Shown here: positions 52,329 to 61,717 of the stretch, one piece after another | How the letters are laid out: every line of letters starts with the position of its first letter | Position numbering within the stretch: the stretch's first letter is position 1 | Origin: Oscillospiraceae bacterium | GTDB lineage: Bacteria > Bacillota > Clostridia > Oscillospirales > CAG-272 | Assembly (NCBI GenBank): GCA_015064735.1 | Contig: SVRP01000002.1 | Span: 1-64,000 of the forward strand | Length of the DNA: 64,000 nucleotides | Direction: 5' to 3' | Program-made: the position numbers and the translations under genes | The notes under the pieces: model-generated | What the model was told of the DNA's origin: nothing | The model's database searches: none | The model's input: only the letters and a program-made list of their open reading frames with translations

Positions 52329-52364
52329 AATATTTAATATACATAAAAAGAAAGGCAAAGCAAA

Positions 52365-53843
52365 ATGAAATATTACAGTACAAGAGATGAAAATAAGATT
52401 GAATTTGACTCTGCACAGATAATTAAGCAGGGCTTGGCGGCTGACGGTGGACTTTTTGTTCCCGAGACTCTTCCTGCAATTACTGAAGAAGAAATAAACA
52501 GATTATGCGGAATGACATACCCTGAAAGAGCGGCATATGTGCTTTCGAAGTTTTTGACCGATTATACCTATGATGAGTTGGTTAATGATTGCAAGGAGGC
52601 ATATAGCGAGACTTCTTTTGACGGAGGCGCGGCACCTCTCAAAAAGGTAACAGATAATATTTTTTCACTGGAGCTTTGGCACGGACCCACAGCTGCGTTT
52701 AAGGATATGGCGCTTCAGATAATGCCCCGTTTGCTTTCAAGAGCGCTTGTTAAGACGGGCGAAATTAATACTGCGCTTATCCTTGTTGCAACCTCCGGTG
52801 ATACCGGTAAGGCAGCGCTTGAGGGATATAAGGATATCGACAGAATTAAGATAATCGTATTCTATCCCGTTGACGGTGTAAGTCAGGTACAGAAGCTTCA
52901 GATGGCGACACAGACCGGAAATAACGTGAAGGTTTGTGCGATTAAGGGGAATTTTGACGATGCACAGACCGGCGTTAAGAAGATATTCTCAGATAATGAT
53001 GCAAAAGCAAAGCTTCTTGAGAATAAATACGTTCTTTCCAGCGCTAACTCTATAAATTGGGGACGTCTTGCTCCTCAGATAGTATATTACATTTCTGCTT
53101 ACTGTGATCTCATTAATCAAAAGGAAATCAAGTACGGCGAAACAGTAAATGTTTGTGTTCCTACCGGAAACTTTGGTAATATTTTTGCCGCATATATTGC
53201 GAAAAATATGGGACTTCCCCTTAATAAGCTTATATGCGCCTCTAATTCGAACAATGTTCTTACGGAGTTCCTTGAAACCGGAACCTATGACCGTAACCGT
53301 AATTTCCACTTAACAATGTCTCCCTCAATGGACATCCTTATTTCAAGCAATCTTGAGCGCCTTATTTATTTTTCATCCGATGCAAAGACTACGGCATCTT
53401 ATATGGCTTCTCTTAATAAGGATGGTAAGTATACAGTTTCCAATGATATTAAGGACAAGATCAGCGAGACCTTTTCGGGTTATTACGCAAGTGAGGAAGA
53501 AACCGCAACCACTCTCAAAAAGTTCTATACCGATTATAACTATCTTGCTGATACCCATACTTCTGTAGCTCTTAATTGTGCTGAAAAGTATATTGCAAAA
53601 AATAATGACGGTAAGAAGATGATAGTTGCTTCTACTGCAAGCCCCTATAAGTTTGCCGCTGATGTTTATAAGTCGATTACCGGATCGGTTGCTCCGGAAG
53701 GAACTAAGGCTCTGGATGCACTTTCCGAGCTTACGGGTACAGTAATAACAATTCCTTTGCGCGGTCTCTCCGAGAAGGAAGTTCGGTTTACGGACATAAT
53801 CGAAGCATCCGATATGCTTGAAGAGGTATATAAGTTTATGTAA
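52365..53843 (+). CDS. thrC: Threonine synthase
   Basis: The 492-residue PLP enzyme converts O-phosphohomoserine to threonine. The PLP lysine is in HGPTAAFKDMALQ, the phosphate loop in ATSGDTGKAAL. Its length fits the longer class shared with E. coli and yeast. It is the last gene of the group starting at apgM and ends at a strong terminator. No homoserine kinase or dehydrogenase gene is near, and no T-box is visible in the 36-bp spacer. Confidence 0.95.
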   Translation: MKYYSTRDENKIEFDSAQIIKQGLAADGGLFVPETLPAITEEEINRLCGMTYPERAAYVLSKFLTDYTYDELVNDCKEAYSETSFDGGAAPLKKVTDNIFSLELWHGPTAAFKDMALQIMPRLLSRALVKTGEINTALILVATSGDTGKAALEGYKDIDRIKIIVFYPVDGVSQVQKLQMATQTGNNVKVCAIKGNFDDAQTGVKKIFSDNDAKAKLLENKYVLSSANSINWGRLAPQIVYYISAYCDLINQKEIKYGETVNVCVPTGNFGNIFAAYIAKNMGLPLNKLICASNSNNVLTEFLETGTYDRNRNFHLTMSPSMDILISSNLERLIYFSSDAKTTASYMASLNKDGKYTVSNDIKDKISETFSGYYASEEETATTLKKFYTDYNYLADTHTSVALNCAEKYIAKNNDGKKMIVASTASPYKFAADVYKSITGSVAPEGTKALDALSELTGTVITIPLRGLSEKEVRFTDIIEASDMLEEVYKFM

Positions 53844-53845
53844 CA

Positions 53846-53884
53846 ATTTTGGGTTGCCGTATATACTTTACGGCAACCCAATTC
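53846..53884 (+). terminator. Intrinsic terminator of thrC
   Basis: TTGGGTTGCCGT pairs with ACGGCAACCCAA around ATATACTTT. It lies between convergent thrC and the DUF1540 gene and may serve both. Confidence 0.88.
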
Positions 53885-53894
53885 AACTGTTAAA

Positions 53895-54080
53895 TTACTT
53901 TCTTTCCTTGAAAGTAGCGCATACAGTTTCAGTACTGCTCGTTGCATTGCAGGGACCGACAGAAATCTGTCCTGCCATACAGTAGGTCTCGCAATCGTGG
54001 TACATACAATTTTTTACATCACATTTTATTCCCTTAATGTGCTCCTTGCAACAACTGCGCTTGTCTTTTTCGTTATTCAT
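53895..54080 (-). CDS. DUF1540 cysteine-rich small protein
   Basis: The 61-residue protein has eight or more cysteines in the DUF1540 pattern: GIKCDVKNCMYHDCETYC, then AGQISVGPCNA and TVCATF. The family is frequent in Clostridia and probably binds metal, but its function is unknown. The ribosome binding site is GGAGGA. A CTGTTTT/AAAACAG palindrome (54130-54147) lies in the divergent spacer to the phosphoesterase gene. Confidence 0.88.
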   Translation of the reverse strand: MNNEKDKRSCCKEHIKGIKCDVKNCMYHDCETYCMAGQISVGPCNATSSTETVCATFKERK

Positions 54081-54182
54081 TTTATTATATCCTCCTTCTT
54101 TGGGATACTTTTATTATTATCATAACCTGCTGTTTTATTCAAAACAGTAACTAATTATTATGTAATGAAAGGAGCTCTATGT

Positions 54183-54902
54183 ATGGCTCTGTTTGTCATG
54201 GCAGATCTTCATCTTGATGTCAAAAGCAACAAAAAATCAATGGAGATATTTGGAAACCGTTGGACTGACTATGTGCAAAAAATAAGAAACAACTGGAAAA
54301 AGCTTGTAACAGAATTTGATACGGTTGTTATACCGGGAGATATTTCGTGGGCGCTTAACCTCGAAGAAGCAATATCTGATCTTAAGTGGATAGATGAGCT
54401 TCCGGGTAGAAAGATTCTTTTAAAGGGAAATCATGACTTTTGGTGGGGTACTAATTTGAAGATGCAGAAATGCTTTTTTGACAATCAAATAACAACTATT
54501 GATATTTTAAGCAATAATGCCATTGAATGTGAAAATTATATTATAAGTGGCTCACGAGGCTGGTTTACCGATAATTCTATGCAGACTGCCTACCAAAATG
54601 TTGATTACTCGAAAATAATAAACCGAGAAACAATACGGTTGCGAATGTCTCTTGAGTGCGCTAAAAAACTTCATGAAGAAACAGGTAAGGAAATTTTAAC
54701 CTTTCTCCACTTCCCTCCTGTTTGGGGTGAGTTCAAATGTGAGGAGATAATATCGTTGCTAAACGAGTATAATATAAAACGGTGCTTTTTCGGACACATT
54801 CACAGCTGTTATACTGTTCCGTCAAGCTTTATAGACGGGAATATAAAATTCTCTATTATTTCTGCGGATTATCTTGATTTTATACCGCAATTTATAGGAT
54901 AA
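54183..54902 (+). CDS. Metallophosphoesterase (calcineurin-like)
   Basis: The 239-residue cytoplasmic protein has the metal motifs of the calcineurin-like superfamily: MADLHLD (DxH), IPGDISW (GDxxW), LLKGNHDFWW (GNHD) and FGHIHSC (GHxH). ATG 54183 is chosen because AAAGGAG lies eight bases upstream, inside an in-frame extension from 54165. Substrate unknown; the stretch resembles phosphohydrolases of the Clostridia often annotated only to family level. Confidence 0.88.
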   Translation: MALFVMADLHLDVKSNKKSMEIFGNRWTDYVQKIRNNWKKLVTEFDTVVIPGDISWALNLEEAISDLKWIDELPGRKILLKGNHDFWWGTNLKMQKCFFDNQITTIDILSNNAIECENYIISGSRGWFTDNSMQTAYQNVDYSKIINRETIRLRMSLECAKKLHEETGKEILTFLHFPPVWGEFKCEEIISLLNEYNIKRCFFGHIHSCYTVPSSFIDGNIKFSIISADYLDFIPQFIG

Positions 54903-54916
54903 TTTTGTAAAAGCTA

Positions 54917-54945
54917 TTGACAAAATGAGTGAAAAAAAGTAAAAT
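54917..54945 (+). promoter_or_regulatory. Promoter of tig-clpP-clpX
   Basis: TTGACA (54917-54922) and TAAAAT (54940-54945), 17-bp spacer. No CtsR or CIRCE operator is evident in the leader. Confidence 0.75.
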
Positions 54946-54994
54946 ATATACTGTATGTAAAAAATTATTTTTATCAAGCGGAGGTTTAAACCAA

Positions 54995-56278
54995 ATGAGT
55001 TTAACAAAATCTGAAGTAATTGAAAAGAACAGGTACGAATTGCAGTTTTCTGTGGATAAGGCAACCTTTGATGCCGCTGTAACTGCAGTTTACCGTAAGC
55101 AGGCAAAGAACATCAGTGTTCCCGGTTTCAGAAAGGGTAAGGCTCCCCGTTCCGTAATCGAAAAGATGTATGGCACGGGTGTATTCTATGAGGATGCGAT
55201 CAATGATCTTATTCCCGATGCATACACAGCGGCAGCTAAGGAATCCAATCTTGAAATCGTAGGTCAGCCCGAGTTCGATATCGTTTCTATCGATGAGAAC
55301 GGACTTTTACTTTCTGCAAAGGTATACGTAAAGCCCGATGTTGAGATCAAGGATTATTGCGGTATTGAAGTGGAAAAGAAGATTGAAGCTGTAACAGATG
55401 AGGATGTAGACAAGGAAATAGAGGTTATCCGTGAGAGAAATTCCAGAGAGATCGATGTAACCGATCGCGCAGCAGAAATGGGCGATACTACCGTGATCGA
55501 TTTTGAGGGCTTCTGCGACGGAGTAGCATTCGAAGGTGGCAAGGGTACTGATTATGCACTTAAGCTCGGCTCCGGTTCCTTTATCCCCGGATTCGAGGAG
55601 CAGATCGTTGGAAAGAATATTGACGAAGAATTCGATGTAAACGTTACCTTCCCTGAAGAGTACCATGCTGCAGAGCTGGCCGGAAAGCCTGCTGTATTTA
55701 AGGTTAAGATTCATGCCATCACTCATGTTGAGCTTCCTGCTCTTGATGATGATTTTGCAAAGGATGTTTCCGAATTTGATACTCTTGATGAATACAAGGC
55801 AGATATTAAGGCAAAAATCGAAAAGAGACATGAGACCGCTGCTGATAATGCAGTTGAGGATAAGCTCGTTGAGGCTCTTATTGAAAAGCTTGAGGGTGAT
55901 ATTCCCGAGGCAATGTACGAAGCAGAGACTGAGAACTTTGTTCGCGACTATGATACAAGACTCCGTTCTCAGGGACTCGATCTTAAGACCTACTTCAAGT
56001 ATACCGGAATGAATCTCGATTCTCTTCGCGAGCAGATGAGACCTCAGGCAGAGCGTCAGGTAAAGGCAAGACTTGCTCTTGAAAAGATTGCTGCTCTTGA
56101 GAATATCGAAGCAACTGAGGAAGATATCAACGAGGAATATAACAACATAGCAACTGCATACGGTATAGAGATCGAGCAGGTCAAGGAAAGCATAGAGGCT
56201 GATGCAATTGCGGCTGATATGAAGGTTAAGAAGGCTCTTGATTTCGTTAAGGAAAAAGCAGTTATCAAGGCGGAATAA
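54995..56278 (+). CDS. tig: Trigger factor
   Basis: The 427-residue ribosome-associated chaperone starts at ATG 54995 after GCGGAGG. The ribosome-binding signature GFRKGKAPRSV is in the N-domain, the FKBP-like prolyl isomerase domain around DTTVIDFEGFCDG and KLGSGSFIPGFEEQIVG is near residue 160-200, and the helical C-domain follows. It heads the common tig-clpP-clpX cluster. Confidence 0.96.
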   Translation: MSLTKSEVIEKNRYELQFSVDKATFDAAVTAVYRKQAKNISVPGFRKGKAPRSVIEKMYGTGVFYEDAINDLIPDAYTAAAKESNLEIVGQPEFDIVSIDENGLLLSAKVYVKPDVEIKDYCGIEVEKKIEAVTDEDVDKEIEVIRERNSREIDVTDRAAEMGDTTVIDFEGFCDGVAFEGGKGTDYALKLGSGSFIPGFEEQIVGKNIDEEFDVNVTFPEEYHAAELAGKPAVFKVKIHAITHVELPALDDDFAKDVSEFDTLDEYKADIKAKIEKRHETAADNAVEDKLVEALIEKLEGDIPEAMYEAETENFVRDYDTRLRSQGLDLKTYFKYTGMNLDSLREQMRPQAERQVKARLALEKIAALENIEATEEDINEEYNNIATAYGIEIEQVKESIEADAIAADMKVKKALDFVKEKAVIKAE

Positions 56279-56326
56279 AATTTAGTTAATTATACGCGCA
56301 ACAATTATTAGGAGGAAACTTTTATT

Positions 56327-56926
56327 ATGCATAATATTTACGACGCATTGGTTCCAATGGTAGTAGAACAGGATGGCAAGGGTGAACGCTCTTATGATAT
56401 ATTTTCAAGACTTCTTAATGACAGAATAATCTTCTTGTCCGACGAGGTTAATGATGCCACCGCATCTTTAGTTGTTGCGCAGCTTCTCTTTCTTGAAGCT
56501 AAGGATCCCGATAAGGATATAAGCTTTTACATTAATAGCCCCGGCGGTTCTGTTACCGCCGGTATGGCTATTTATGATACGATGAACTTTATTAAGTGCG
56601 ATGTATCAACAATATGTATCGGTATGGCCGCAAGTATGGGCGCATTTCTCCTTTCTGCAGGAACAAAGGGCAAGCGAATTGCACTTCCCAACAGCGAAAT
56701 AATGATCCACCAGCCTTTAGGCGGTGCAAAAGGTCAGGCTTCCGATATTAAGATTCAGGCGGAGCTTATTCTCCGCACCAGAGATAATCTTAACCGTATT
56801 CTTTCTGAGAATACAGGTAGATCTATTGAGGAAATTGCAAGAGATACCGAAAGAGACAACTTTATGACTGCTAAACAGGCACTTGAGTACGGTCTTATTG
56901 ATAAGATCCTTGACAGAAGAGCGTAA
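56327..56926 (+). CDS. clpP: ATP-dependent Clp protease proteolytic subunit
   Basis: The 199-residue serine protease has its catalytic triad: Ser103 in GMAASMGA, His128 in IMIHQPLGG, and Asp177 in RDTERDNF. It forms tetradecamers and partners with ClpX, encoded next. AGGAGGA ribosome binding site. Length and motifs fit the canonical ClpP. Confidence 0.97.
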   Translation: MHNIYDALVPMVVEQDGKGERSYDIFSRLLNDRIIFLSDEVNDATASLVVAQLLFLEAKDPDKDISFYINSPGGSVTAGMAIYDTMNFIKCDVSTICIGMAASMGAFLLSAGTKGKRIALPNSEIMIHQPLGGAKGQASDIKIQAELILRTRDNLNRILSENTGRSIEEIARDTERDNFMTAKQALEYGLIDKILDRRA

Positions 56927-56955
56927 TTTAGAATTATCCCTGAAAGGAAGATCAA

Positions 56956-58275
56956 ATGGCAAATTCAAACAACGGCACGACCAATCTGCGTTATTGTACA
57001 TTTTGCGGTCGTAGAGAGACACAGGTAAATTTCCTTATTCCCTCTCCTACCGGCGCATATATCTGCGATCTGTGCGTGGATTCATGCCGTCAACTAATTT
57101 ATGAAAATACCGTAGCAAACGAGAACGATATAGGCGGATTAACATTTGAGACCCTGCCGAAGCCAAGGAAAATCAAGGAAACCCTTGACGAATATGTTAT
57201 CGGTCAGGAAGATGCAAAAATCGCCCTTTCGGTTGCTGTTTACAATCACTATAAAAGAATTCTTTATAACGAAGAAAAAGAACTCGAGGACGAAGACTCG
57301 TTCGCTGTAGATATCCAAAAGAGTAACGTATTGCTTATAGGCCCTACAGGCGTAGGAAAAACCTATCTTGCTCAAACACTTGCGAAGTCGCTGAAGGTTC
57401 CTTTTGCGATTGCGGATGCTACAACGTTAACCGAGGCAGGATATGTTGGAGAAGACGTTGAAAATATTCTTCTTCGCCTTATTCAAGCGGCTGATTATGA
57501 TATAGAACTTGCTGAAAAAGGTATAATCTATATTGACGAAATTGATAAGATTGCAAGGAAAAGCGAGAATCGCTCTATAACACGAGATGTTTCGGGAGAA
57601 GGCGTACAGCAAGCGCTTCTCAAAATTCTTGAAGGAACGGTTGCAAACGTTCCTCCTCAGGGTGGTAGAAAACATCCCAATCAGGAATTTATACAGATAA
57701 ATACCGAAAACATTCTTTTTATATGCGGCGGTGCTTTTGAGGGATTAGATAAGCTTATCGAAAAGCGTCAAGGAAATCAGGCAATAGGCTTCTCAAGCGA
57801 AATAAAAAAGAAAGAAGAAAAGAAAAAAGAAGGTATCTTTAAGGATGTTATTCCCCACGATATTGTTAAATTTGGATTGATTCCCGAGCTTGTAGGACGT
57901 ATCCCTATGATAGTAACCCTTGATGACCTTGACAAAAAGGCATTGGTTCGCATATTGCGTGAGCCTAAGAATTCTCTTCTTAACCAGTATATGAAGCTTT
58001 TTGAGATGGATGGTGTTGACCTTTCCTTTGACGATGCGGCACTTGAAGCAATCGCGGCAAAGGCAATTGAACGCAATACCGGAGCTAGAGGACTTCGCTC
58101 TATTATGGAAGAAATGATGATGTCCATGATGTACGAGATTCCTTCAAGAGAAGATGTTGAGAAAGTTGTTATAACAGAGGCTGTCGTAAGAAGAGAAGCT
58201 CTTCCTGAGTATGTTATAAAGGAAAAAGTTCTTCTTGACGATGCAAAGCCTAAAATAAGCGGTGAGCTTGAATAA
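56956..58275 (+). CDS. clpX: ATP-dependent Clp protease ATP-binding subunit ClpX
   Basis: The 439-residue AAA+ unfoldase has an N-terminal zinc-binding domain (Cys14, Cys17, Cys36, Cys39), Walker [12 protein letters not shown] (about 132), Walker [11 protein letters not shown] and the [21 protein letters not shown] segment. It unfolds substrates for Clp[12 protein letters not shown] insert replaces a conserved surface loop but is within family variation. Ends at a bidirectional terminator. Confidence 0.97.
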   Translation: MANSNNGTTNLRYCTFCGRRETQVNFLIPSPTGAYICDLCVDSCRQLIYENTVANENDIGGLTFETLPKPRKIKETLDEYVIGQEDAKIALSVAVYNHYKRILYNEEKELEDEDSFAVDIQKSNVLLIGPTGVGKTYLAQTLAKSLKVPFAIADATTLTEAGYVGEDVENILLRLIQAADYDIELAEKGIIYIDEIDKIARKSENRSITRDVSGEGVQQALLKILEGTVANVPPQGGRKHPNQEFIQINTENILFICGGAFEGLDKLIEKRQGNQAIGFSSEIKKKEEKKKEGIFKDVIPHDIVKFGLIPELVGRIPMIVTLDDLDKKALVRILREPKNSLLNQYMKLFEMDGVDLSFDDAALEAIAAKAIERNTGARGLRSIMEEMMMSMMYEIPSREDVEKVVITEAVVRREALPEYVIKEKVLLDDAKPKISGELE

Positions 58276-58315
58276 CAAAAAAGATAGCCCCATGTTGGGA
58301 CTATCTTTTTTGTTA
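58275..58315 (+). terminator. Bidirectional terminator between clpX and the CobW genes
   Basis: AACAAAAAAGATAG and CTATCTTTTTTGTT pair around a CCC/GGG core. It can serve the plus-strand clpX and minus-strand CobW operon. Confidence 0.88.
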
Positions 58316-59257
58316 TTAATAAAATGTTGCAACTTCCTGCTTAGGAGAAACAGCGAATTCGGTTGATTCTACGTAAAGAACAGGACCTTGGTTTTTATAA
58401 AGGACAGTTTTTTCTATTTTGATACTTCCCTTTACGGTTATCCAATCCTTTGTTTTTAGATTTTGAGGAGTGTTAAATATGCAAACCATTCCACCGTATT
58501 GTATGTCGTCGGCACAACAAGTCATTATATGTCTGCCTATTATTACAGAATTTTTTTGAAGTCTTGTATCTGTGCAAACGATGCCCTTAAACTTTACGGT
58601 TTTGCCGTTGTATTTAGACATATCCTCGGAAAGATCGCGGTAAAACAGAGCATAATCTTCATCCGCTATCTCGACTACGGGAGCATTAACGTCAAAAGGA
58701 AGTGGATCCTCTATCTCATCATATTCAACGTGTCCATCCGGGTAATCGTAAACAATAGCCGCTCTGCGGGTTATTCCTCTTATTACCTTGTGAATTTCTT
58801 CTTTATCAATGTCATTGGGGGTTCTGTTCAAAACTATCATTTCGGCATCGGCAAGCTTATCGTATACAAGCTGACGCATATTGTTATTATAGCTAATAAA
58901 GCTATTTGCGTCCGCAAACATAATATTTTGATATATTCCCCAGTCTGATGGCATGTTTGCGTAGAGAGTCTGTAAGGACCACATTCCGTTATATTCGATA
59001 ATGATCCTGTCGGTCTTATGCTCCTTGACAATATTTCTCAGATTGTCCTTTGTAAGCTCGGATTCATCTTCAATATATTTAATTCTTACGTTTTGACCCC
59101 AAAATTTAGAAGGGTCAAGCTCCTCTATTCCTTCTTCGCACATCAGAACCAGTGTTTTTTCGCCGCTGTTAAAGTTTTGGTCGTTTAGCGACTCTTGTAT
59201 CATGGAGGTTTTCCCTCCCTCCAGAAAGCCTGTAAACAGGTATACGGGCAGTTTCAT
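58316..59257 (-). CDS. CobW-like P-loop GTPase fused to a DUF1980-type domain
   Basis: The 313-residue protein starts with CobW P-loop GFLEGGKTSM (9-18), but the usual ENEFG and CXCC metal-chaperone motifs are not present; EYNG and VLNRTPNDID take the place of later GTPase motifs. The C-terminal ~110 residues (YNGKTVKFKGIV, IIGRHIMTCCADD, DWITVKGS) resemble the DUF1980/TIGR03943 domain normally a separate partner of UPF0718 permeases. It lies 11 bp downstream of the His-rich CobW gene in a minus-strand operon. Confidence 0.75.
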   Translation of the reverse strand: MKLPVYLFTGFLEGGKTSMIQESLNDQNFNSGEKTLVLMCEEGIEELDPSKFWGQNVRIKYIEDESELTKDNLRNIVKEHKTDRIIIEYNGMWSLQTLYANMPSDWGIYQNIMFADANSFISYNNNMRQLVYDKLADAEMIVLNRTPNDIDKEEIHKVIRGITRRAAIVYDYPDGHVEYDEIEDPLPFDVNAPVVEIADEDYALFYRDLSEDMSKYNGKTVKFKGIVCTDTRLQKNSVIIGRHIMTCCADDIQYGGMVCIFNTPQNLKTKDWITVKGSIKIEKTVLYKNQGPVLYVESTEFAVSPKQEVATFY

Positions 59258-59268
59258 AATAACCCCTC

Positions 59269-60360
59269 TTATTTAAACAGCTCACAAAGAGCGTCCTCGT
59301 TGATTTTGGAACCGATAACGCAGATCTTACCGATTGCAGAAGGTGCGCCGTGTCTTACATCGGGTTCTTCGGGAACATAGTCAAAATATATCCATTCCCC
59401 GTCAATCCCCTCGACAAATCCTTTTGCTCTCAATATCATGCCGTACTTGTGTTCATCGTTAAGTGCTTCAAGAATATTGTGTATTCGCTCGTCGGTGAAT
59501 TTTTTTACCGTTTCCGTGCCCCAACTTGTGAATACATCGTCCGCGTGATGATGATGGTGGTGCTCATGATCGTGATGATCATGACCGCAACAGCACCCCC
59601 CGTCATGTTCATGGTGATGCTCATGTTCATGGTGATGCTCATGCTCATGTTCATGCTCATGATGATGCTCATGCTCATGTTCATGCTCATGATTATGATC
59701 GTGATGATGTCCGCATACAAGACAAGTATCAGCATCTACAAGAGCCTGCAACTCATCTGCCAATGATATCTTATTTTCCATTGCATCTACAAGCGTTGAA
59801 ATATTAAGCTTATCTGCGGGAGTTGTAACTATCATTGCCGAAGAATTCTTCTCGCGAACAAGTGTAAGTGCCTCGGAGAGCTTGTGCTCGGTTGTTTTAT
59901 CAGTGTGGCTGAAAACGATACAACCCGCATTGGAAATCTGGTCATTAAAGAACTCACCGAAATTCTTCATATACATTTTGCACTTATTAACGTCAACGAC
60001 AACGACCGCACTGTTTAGAACTGCATTTTCAAGATCCGCGGAAACAACCGCTTTGGTTACGTCGCTAAGTTTACCGACACCCGAGGGCTCTATTAAAATT
60101 CTGTCGGGAGTATATTCGGCAACTACTTTCTTTAACGCTTCGCTAAAGTCTCCAACAAGAGAACAGCATATGCAGCCCGAATTCATTTCGGCAATCTCGA
60201 TTCCCGCATCCTTGAGAAAGCCACCGTCAACTCCGATCTCTCCAAATTCATTTTCAATAAGAACGATTTTTTCGCCTTTATATCCCTCTTTGATAAGTTT
60301 GTTGATAAGAGTCGTTTTTCCCGCACCGAGAAATCCGGATATAATATCTATCTTAGTCAT
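59269..60360 (-). CDS. CobW/COG0523 family metal-chaperone GTPase with His-rich loop
   Basis: The 363-residue GTPase has P-loop GFLGAGKTTL (9-18), ENEFGEIGVD, and the metal motif GCICC (about 63-67). A His/Glu/Asp-rich stretch of about 55 residues (around 216-275), with many HEHEHEHH units and a GGCCCGHD, sits before the C-terminal CobW domain. Members deliver zinc or another metal to client proteins with GTP hydrolysis. Zinc is the favoured guess from the His loop. A GAGGT ribosome binding site precedes ATG 60360. Confidence 0.88.
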   Translation of the reverse strand: MTKIDIISGFLGAGKTTLINKLIKEGYKGEKIVLIENEFGEIGVDGGFLKDAGIEIAEMNSGCICCSLVGDFSEALKKVVAEYTPDRILIEPSGVGKLSDVTKAVVSADLENAVLNSAVVVVDVNKCKMYMKNFGEFFNDQISNAGCIVFSHTDKTTEHKLSEALTLVREKNSSAMIVTTPADKLNISTLVDAMENKISLADELQALVDADTCLVCGHHHDHNHEHEHEHEHHHEHEHEHEHHHEHEHHHEHDGGCCCGHDHHDHEHHHHHHADDVFTSWGTETVKKFTDERIHNILEALNDEHKYGMILRAKGFVEGIDGEWIYFDYVPEEPDVRHGAPSAIGKICVIGSKINEDALCELFK

Positions 60361-60381
60361 TTTATTACCTCGTAAAAACTT

Positions 60382-60417
60382 AAAGCAGAGGTTCTGAACA
60401 ATAGTAACCTCTGCTTT
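60382..60417 (-). terminator. Terminator of fba (minus strand)
   Basis: AAAGCAGAGGTT (60382-60393) pairs with AACCTCTGCTTT (60406-60417). On the minus strand it is followed by AAGTTTTT. Confidence 0.8.
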
Positions 60418-60435
60418 ATTATAATAAATTGCTGA

Positions 60436-61299
60436 TTACGCCTTGTTAACAGAACCGAAGAGTTCCATCTTTTCCTTAACAGTTGCCTTTATTGCCTCAA
60501 AGCCGGGAGCCAGAACCTTTCTGGGGTCAAATCCCTTACCCTGAAGATCCTTGCCTGCCTCGATGTACTCACGGGTTGCGGCAGCAAATGCGAGCTGGCA
60601 CTCAGTGTTTACATTGATCTTAGCAACGCCAAGAGAAATAGCCTTTTTGATCATGTCAGAGGGAATACCTGTACCGCCGTGAAGAACGAGGGGCATATCT
60701 CCGGTTTCCTGCTGAACCGCATCAAGGGTTTCAAAGGAAAGTCCCTTCCAGTTTGCGGGGTATTTACCGTGTATGTTACCGATACCTGCAGCGAGCATAG
60801 TAACGCCGAGGTCGGCAATCATCTTGCACTCCTTAGGATCTGCACACTCACCGGTTCCAACAACACCGTCCTCTTCGCCGCCGATGGCTCCAACCTCTGC
60901 TTCGAGAGAAAGACCCTTCTCTGCGCAAACCTTAACGAGCTCGGTGGTCTTTGCGATATTCTCCTCAATAGGATAGTGAGAACCGTCAAACATTACGGAA
61001 GAAAATCCTGCTTCGATACACTTGTAGCACGCGTCATAAGAACCGTGGTCAAGGTGAAGCGCTACGGGAACAGTGATGTTAAGCTCCTCAAGCATACCGT
61101 TTACCATGCCCACAACGGTTTTATAACCGCACATATACTTTCCTGCACCCTCGGAAACACCGAGAATAACGGGAGAGTTAAGCTCCTGTGCAGTAAGAAG
61201 AATTGCCTTAGTCCACTCAAGGTTGTTGATGTTGAACTGGCCTACTGCATATTTGCCTGCTTTTGCTTTAGTTAACATTTCTTTTGCTGATACTAACAT
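60436..61299 (-). CDS. fba: Class II fructose-bisphosphate aldolase
   Basis: The 287-residue zinc-dependent aldolase cleaves fructose 1,6-bisphosphate in glycolysis. Metal and catalytic residues lie in LHLDHGSYDACYK, SLEAEVGAIGGEEDG and VLHGGTGIPS, and GIGNIHGKYP contributes the His. Length matches class IIB aldolases. The ribosome binding site is AAAGGAGA. It is transcribed from a promoter at 61334-61362 and terminated before the CobW operon. Confidence 0.96.
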   Translation of the reverse strand: MLVSAKEMLTKAKAGKYAVGQFNINNLEWTKAILLTAQELNSPVILGVSEGAGKYMCGYKTVVGMVNGMLEELNITVPVALHLDHGSYDACYKCIEAGFSSVMFDGSHYPIEENIAKTTELVKVCAEKGLSLEAEVGAIGGEEDGVVGTGECADPKECKMIADLGVTMLAAGIGNIHGKYPANWKGLSFETLDAVQQETGDMPLVLHGGTGIPSDMIKKAISLGVAKINVNTECQLAFAAATREYIEAGKDLQGKGFDPRKVLAPGFEAIKATVKEKMELFGSVNKA

Positions 61300-61333
61300 T
61301 TTTAATATCTCCTTTAATTTTTATTACTAAAAC

Positions 61334-61362
61334 ATTATACACCATATAAATCCAAAAATCAA
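61334..61362 (-). promoter_or_regulatory. Promoter of fba (minus strand)
   Basis: On the minus strand, TTGATT (61362-61357) and TATAAT (61339-61334) with a 17-bp spacer. It is divergent to the ireB promoter. Confidence 0.8.
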
Positions 61363-61421
61363 GTAGCACGCGAAAATATTTTGTCTTTTTTATCAAAAAA
61401 TTAACAAATATTTTGTAGAAA

Positions 61422-61450
61422 TTGTACGCAGGTAGTGGTATAATTATAAT
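61422..61450 (+). promoter_or_regulatory. Promoter of ireB
   Basis: TTGTAC (61422-61427) and TATAAT (61445-61450) with a 17-bp spacer; a second TATAAT at 61439-61444 lacks a well-spaced -35. Confidence 0.65.
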
Positions 61451-61478
61451 ATACTCTATTATTCATAAAGGAGACCGT

Positions 61479-61700
61479 ATGGCTAATGAGCTAGACAGTA
61501 TTCAGATGAAGAATACTTTAAAGGAAATTTACGATGCTCTTTGCGAAAAAGGATATGATCCGGCGCGTCAGATTGCGGGATACATACTCTCGGAAGACCC
61601 TGTTTATATAACAGATTGGAAAAATGCAAGAGGAAAAATTGTAAAAATAGACAGAGATAAGCTACTTATTGAACTTATAAATAATTATCTTAATGATTGA
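61479..61700 (+). CDS. ireB: IreB family regulatory phosphoprotein (UPF0297)
   Basis: The 73-residue protein matches the whole IreB/UPF0297 family: TLKEIYDALCEKGYDPARQI, GYILSEDPVYIT, and the C-terminal LLIELINNYL. In Enterococcus it is a phosphorylation target of the Ser/Thr kinase IreK and influences cephalosporin resistance. ATG 61479 follows AAAGGAGA; the longer frame overlaps the promoter. It is followed after 17 bp by a peptidoglycan-enzyme relative. Confidence 0.93.
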   Translation: MANELDSIQMKNTLKEIYDALCEKGYDPARQIAGYILSEDPVYITDWKNARGKIVKIDRDKLLIELINNYLND

Positions 61701-61717
61701 CGGGAAAGGCGGTTAGT

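Noticed and set aside
54130..54147. Operator for DUF1540/phosphoesterase genes
   Set aside because: CTGTTTT/AAAACAG is a perfect 7-bp palindrome, but it is AT-rich and alone; no evidence beyond symmetry.
59560..59710. CRISPR-like or minisatellite array
   Set aside because: The repeats are 6-12 bases, without spacers, and encode an in-frame His/Glu stretch of the CobW protein.
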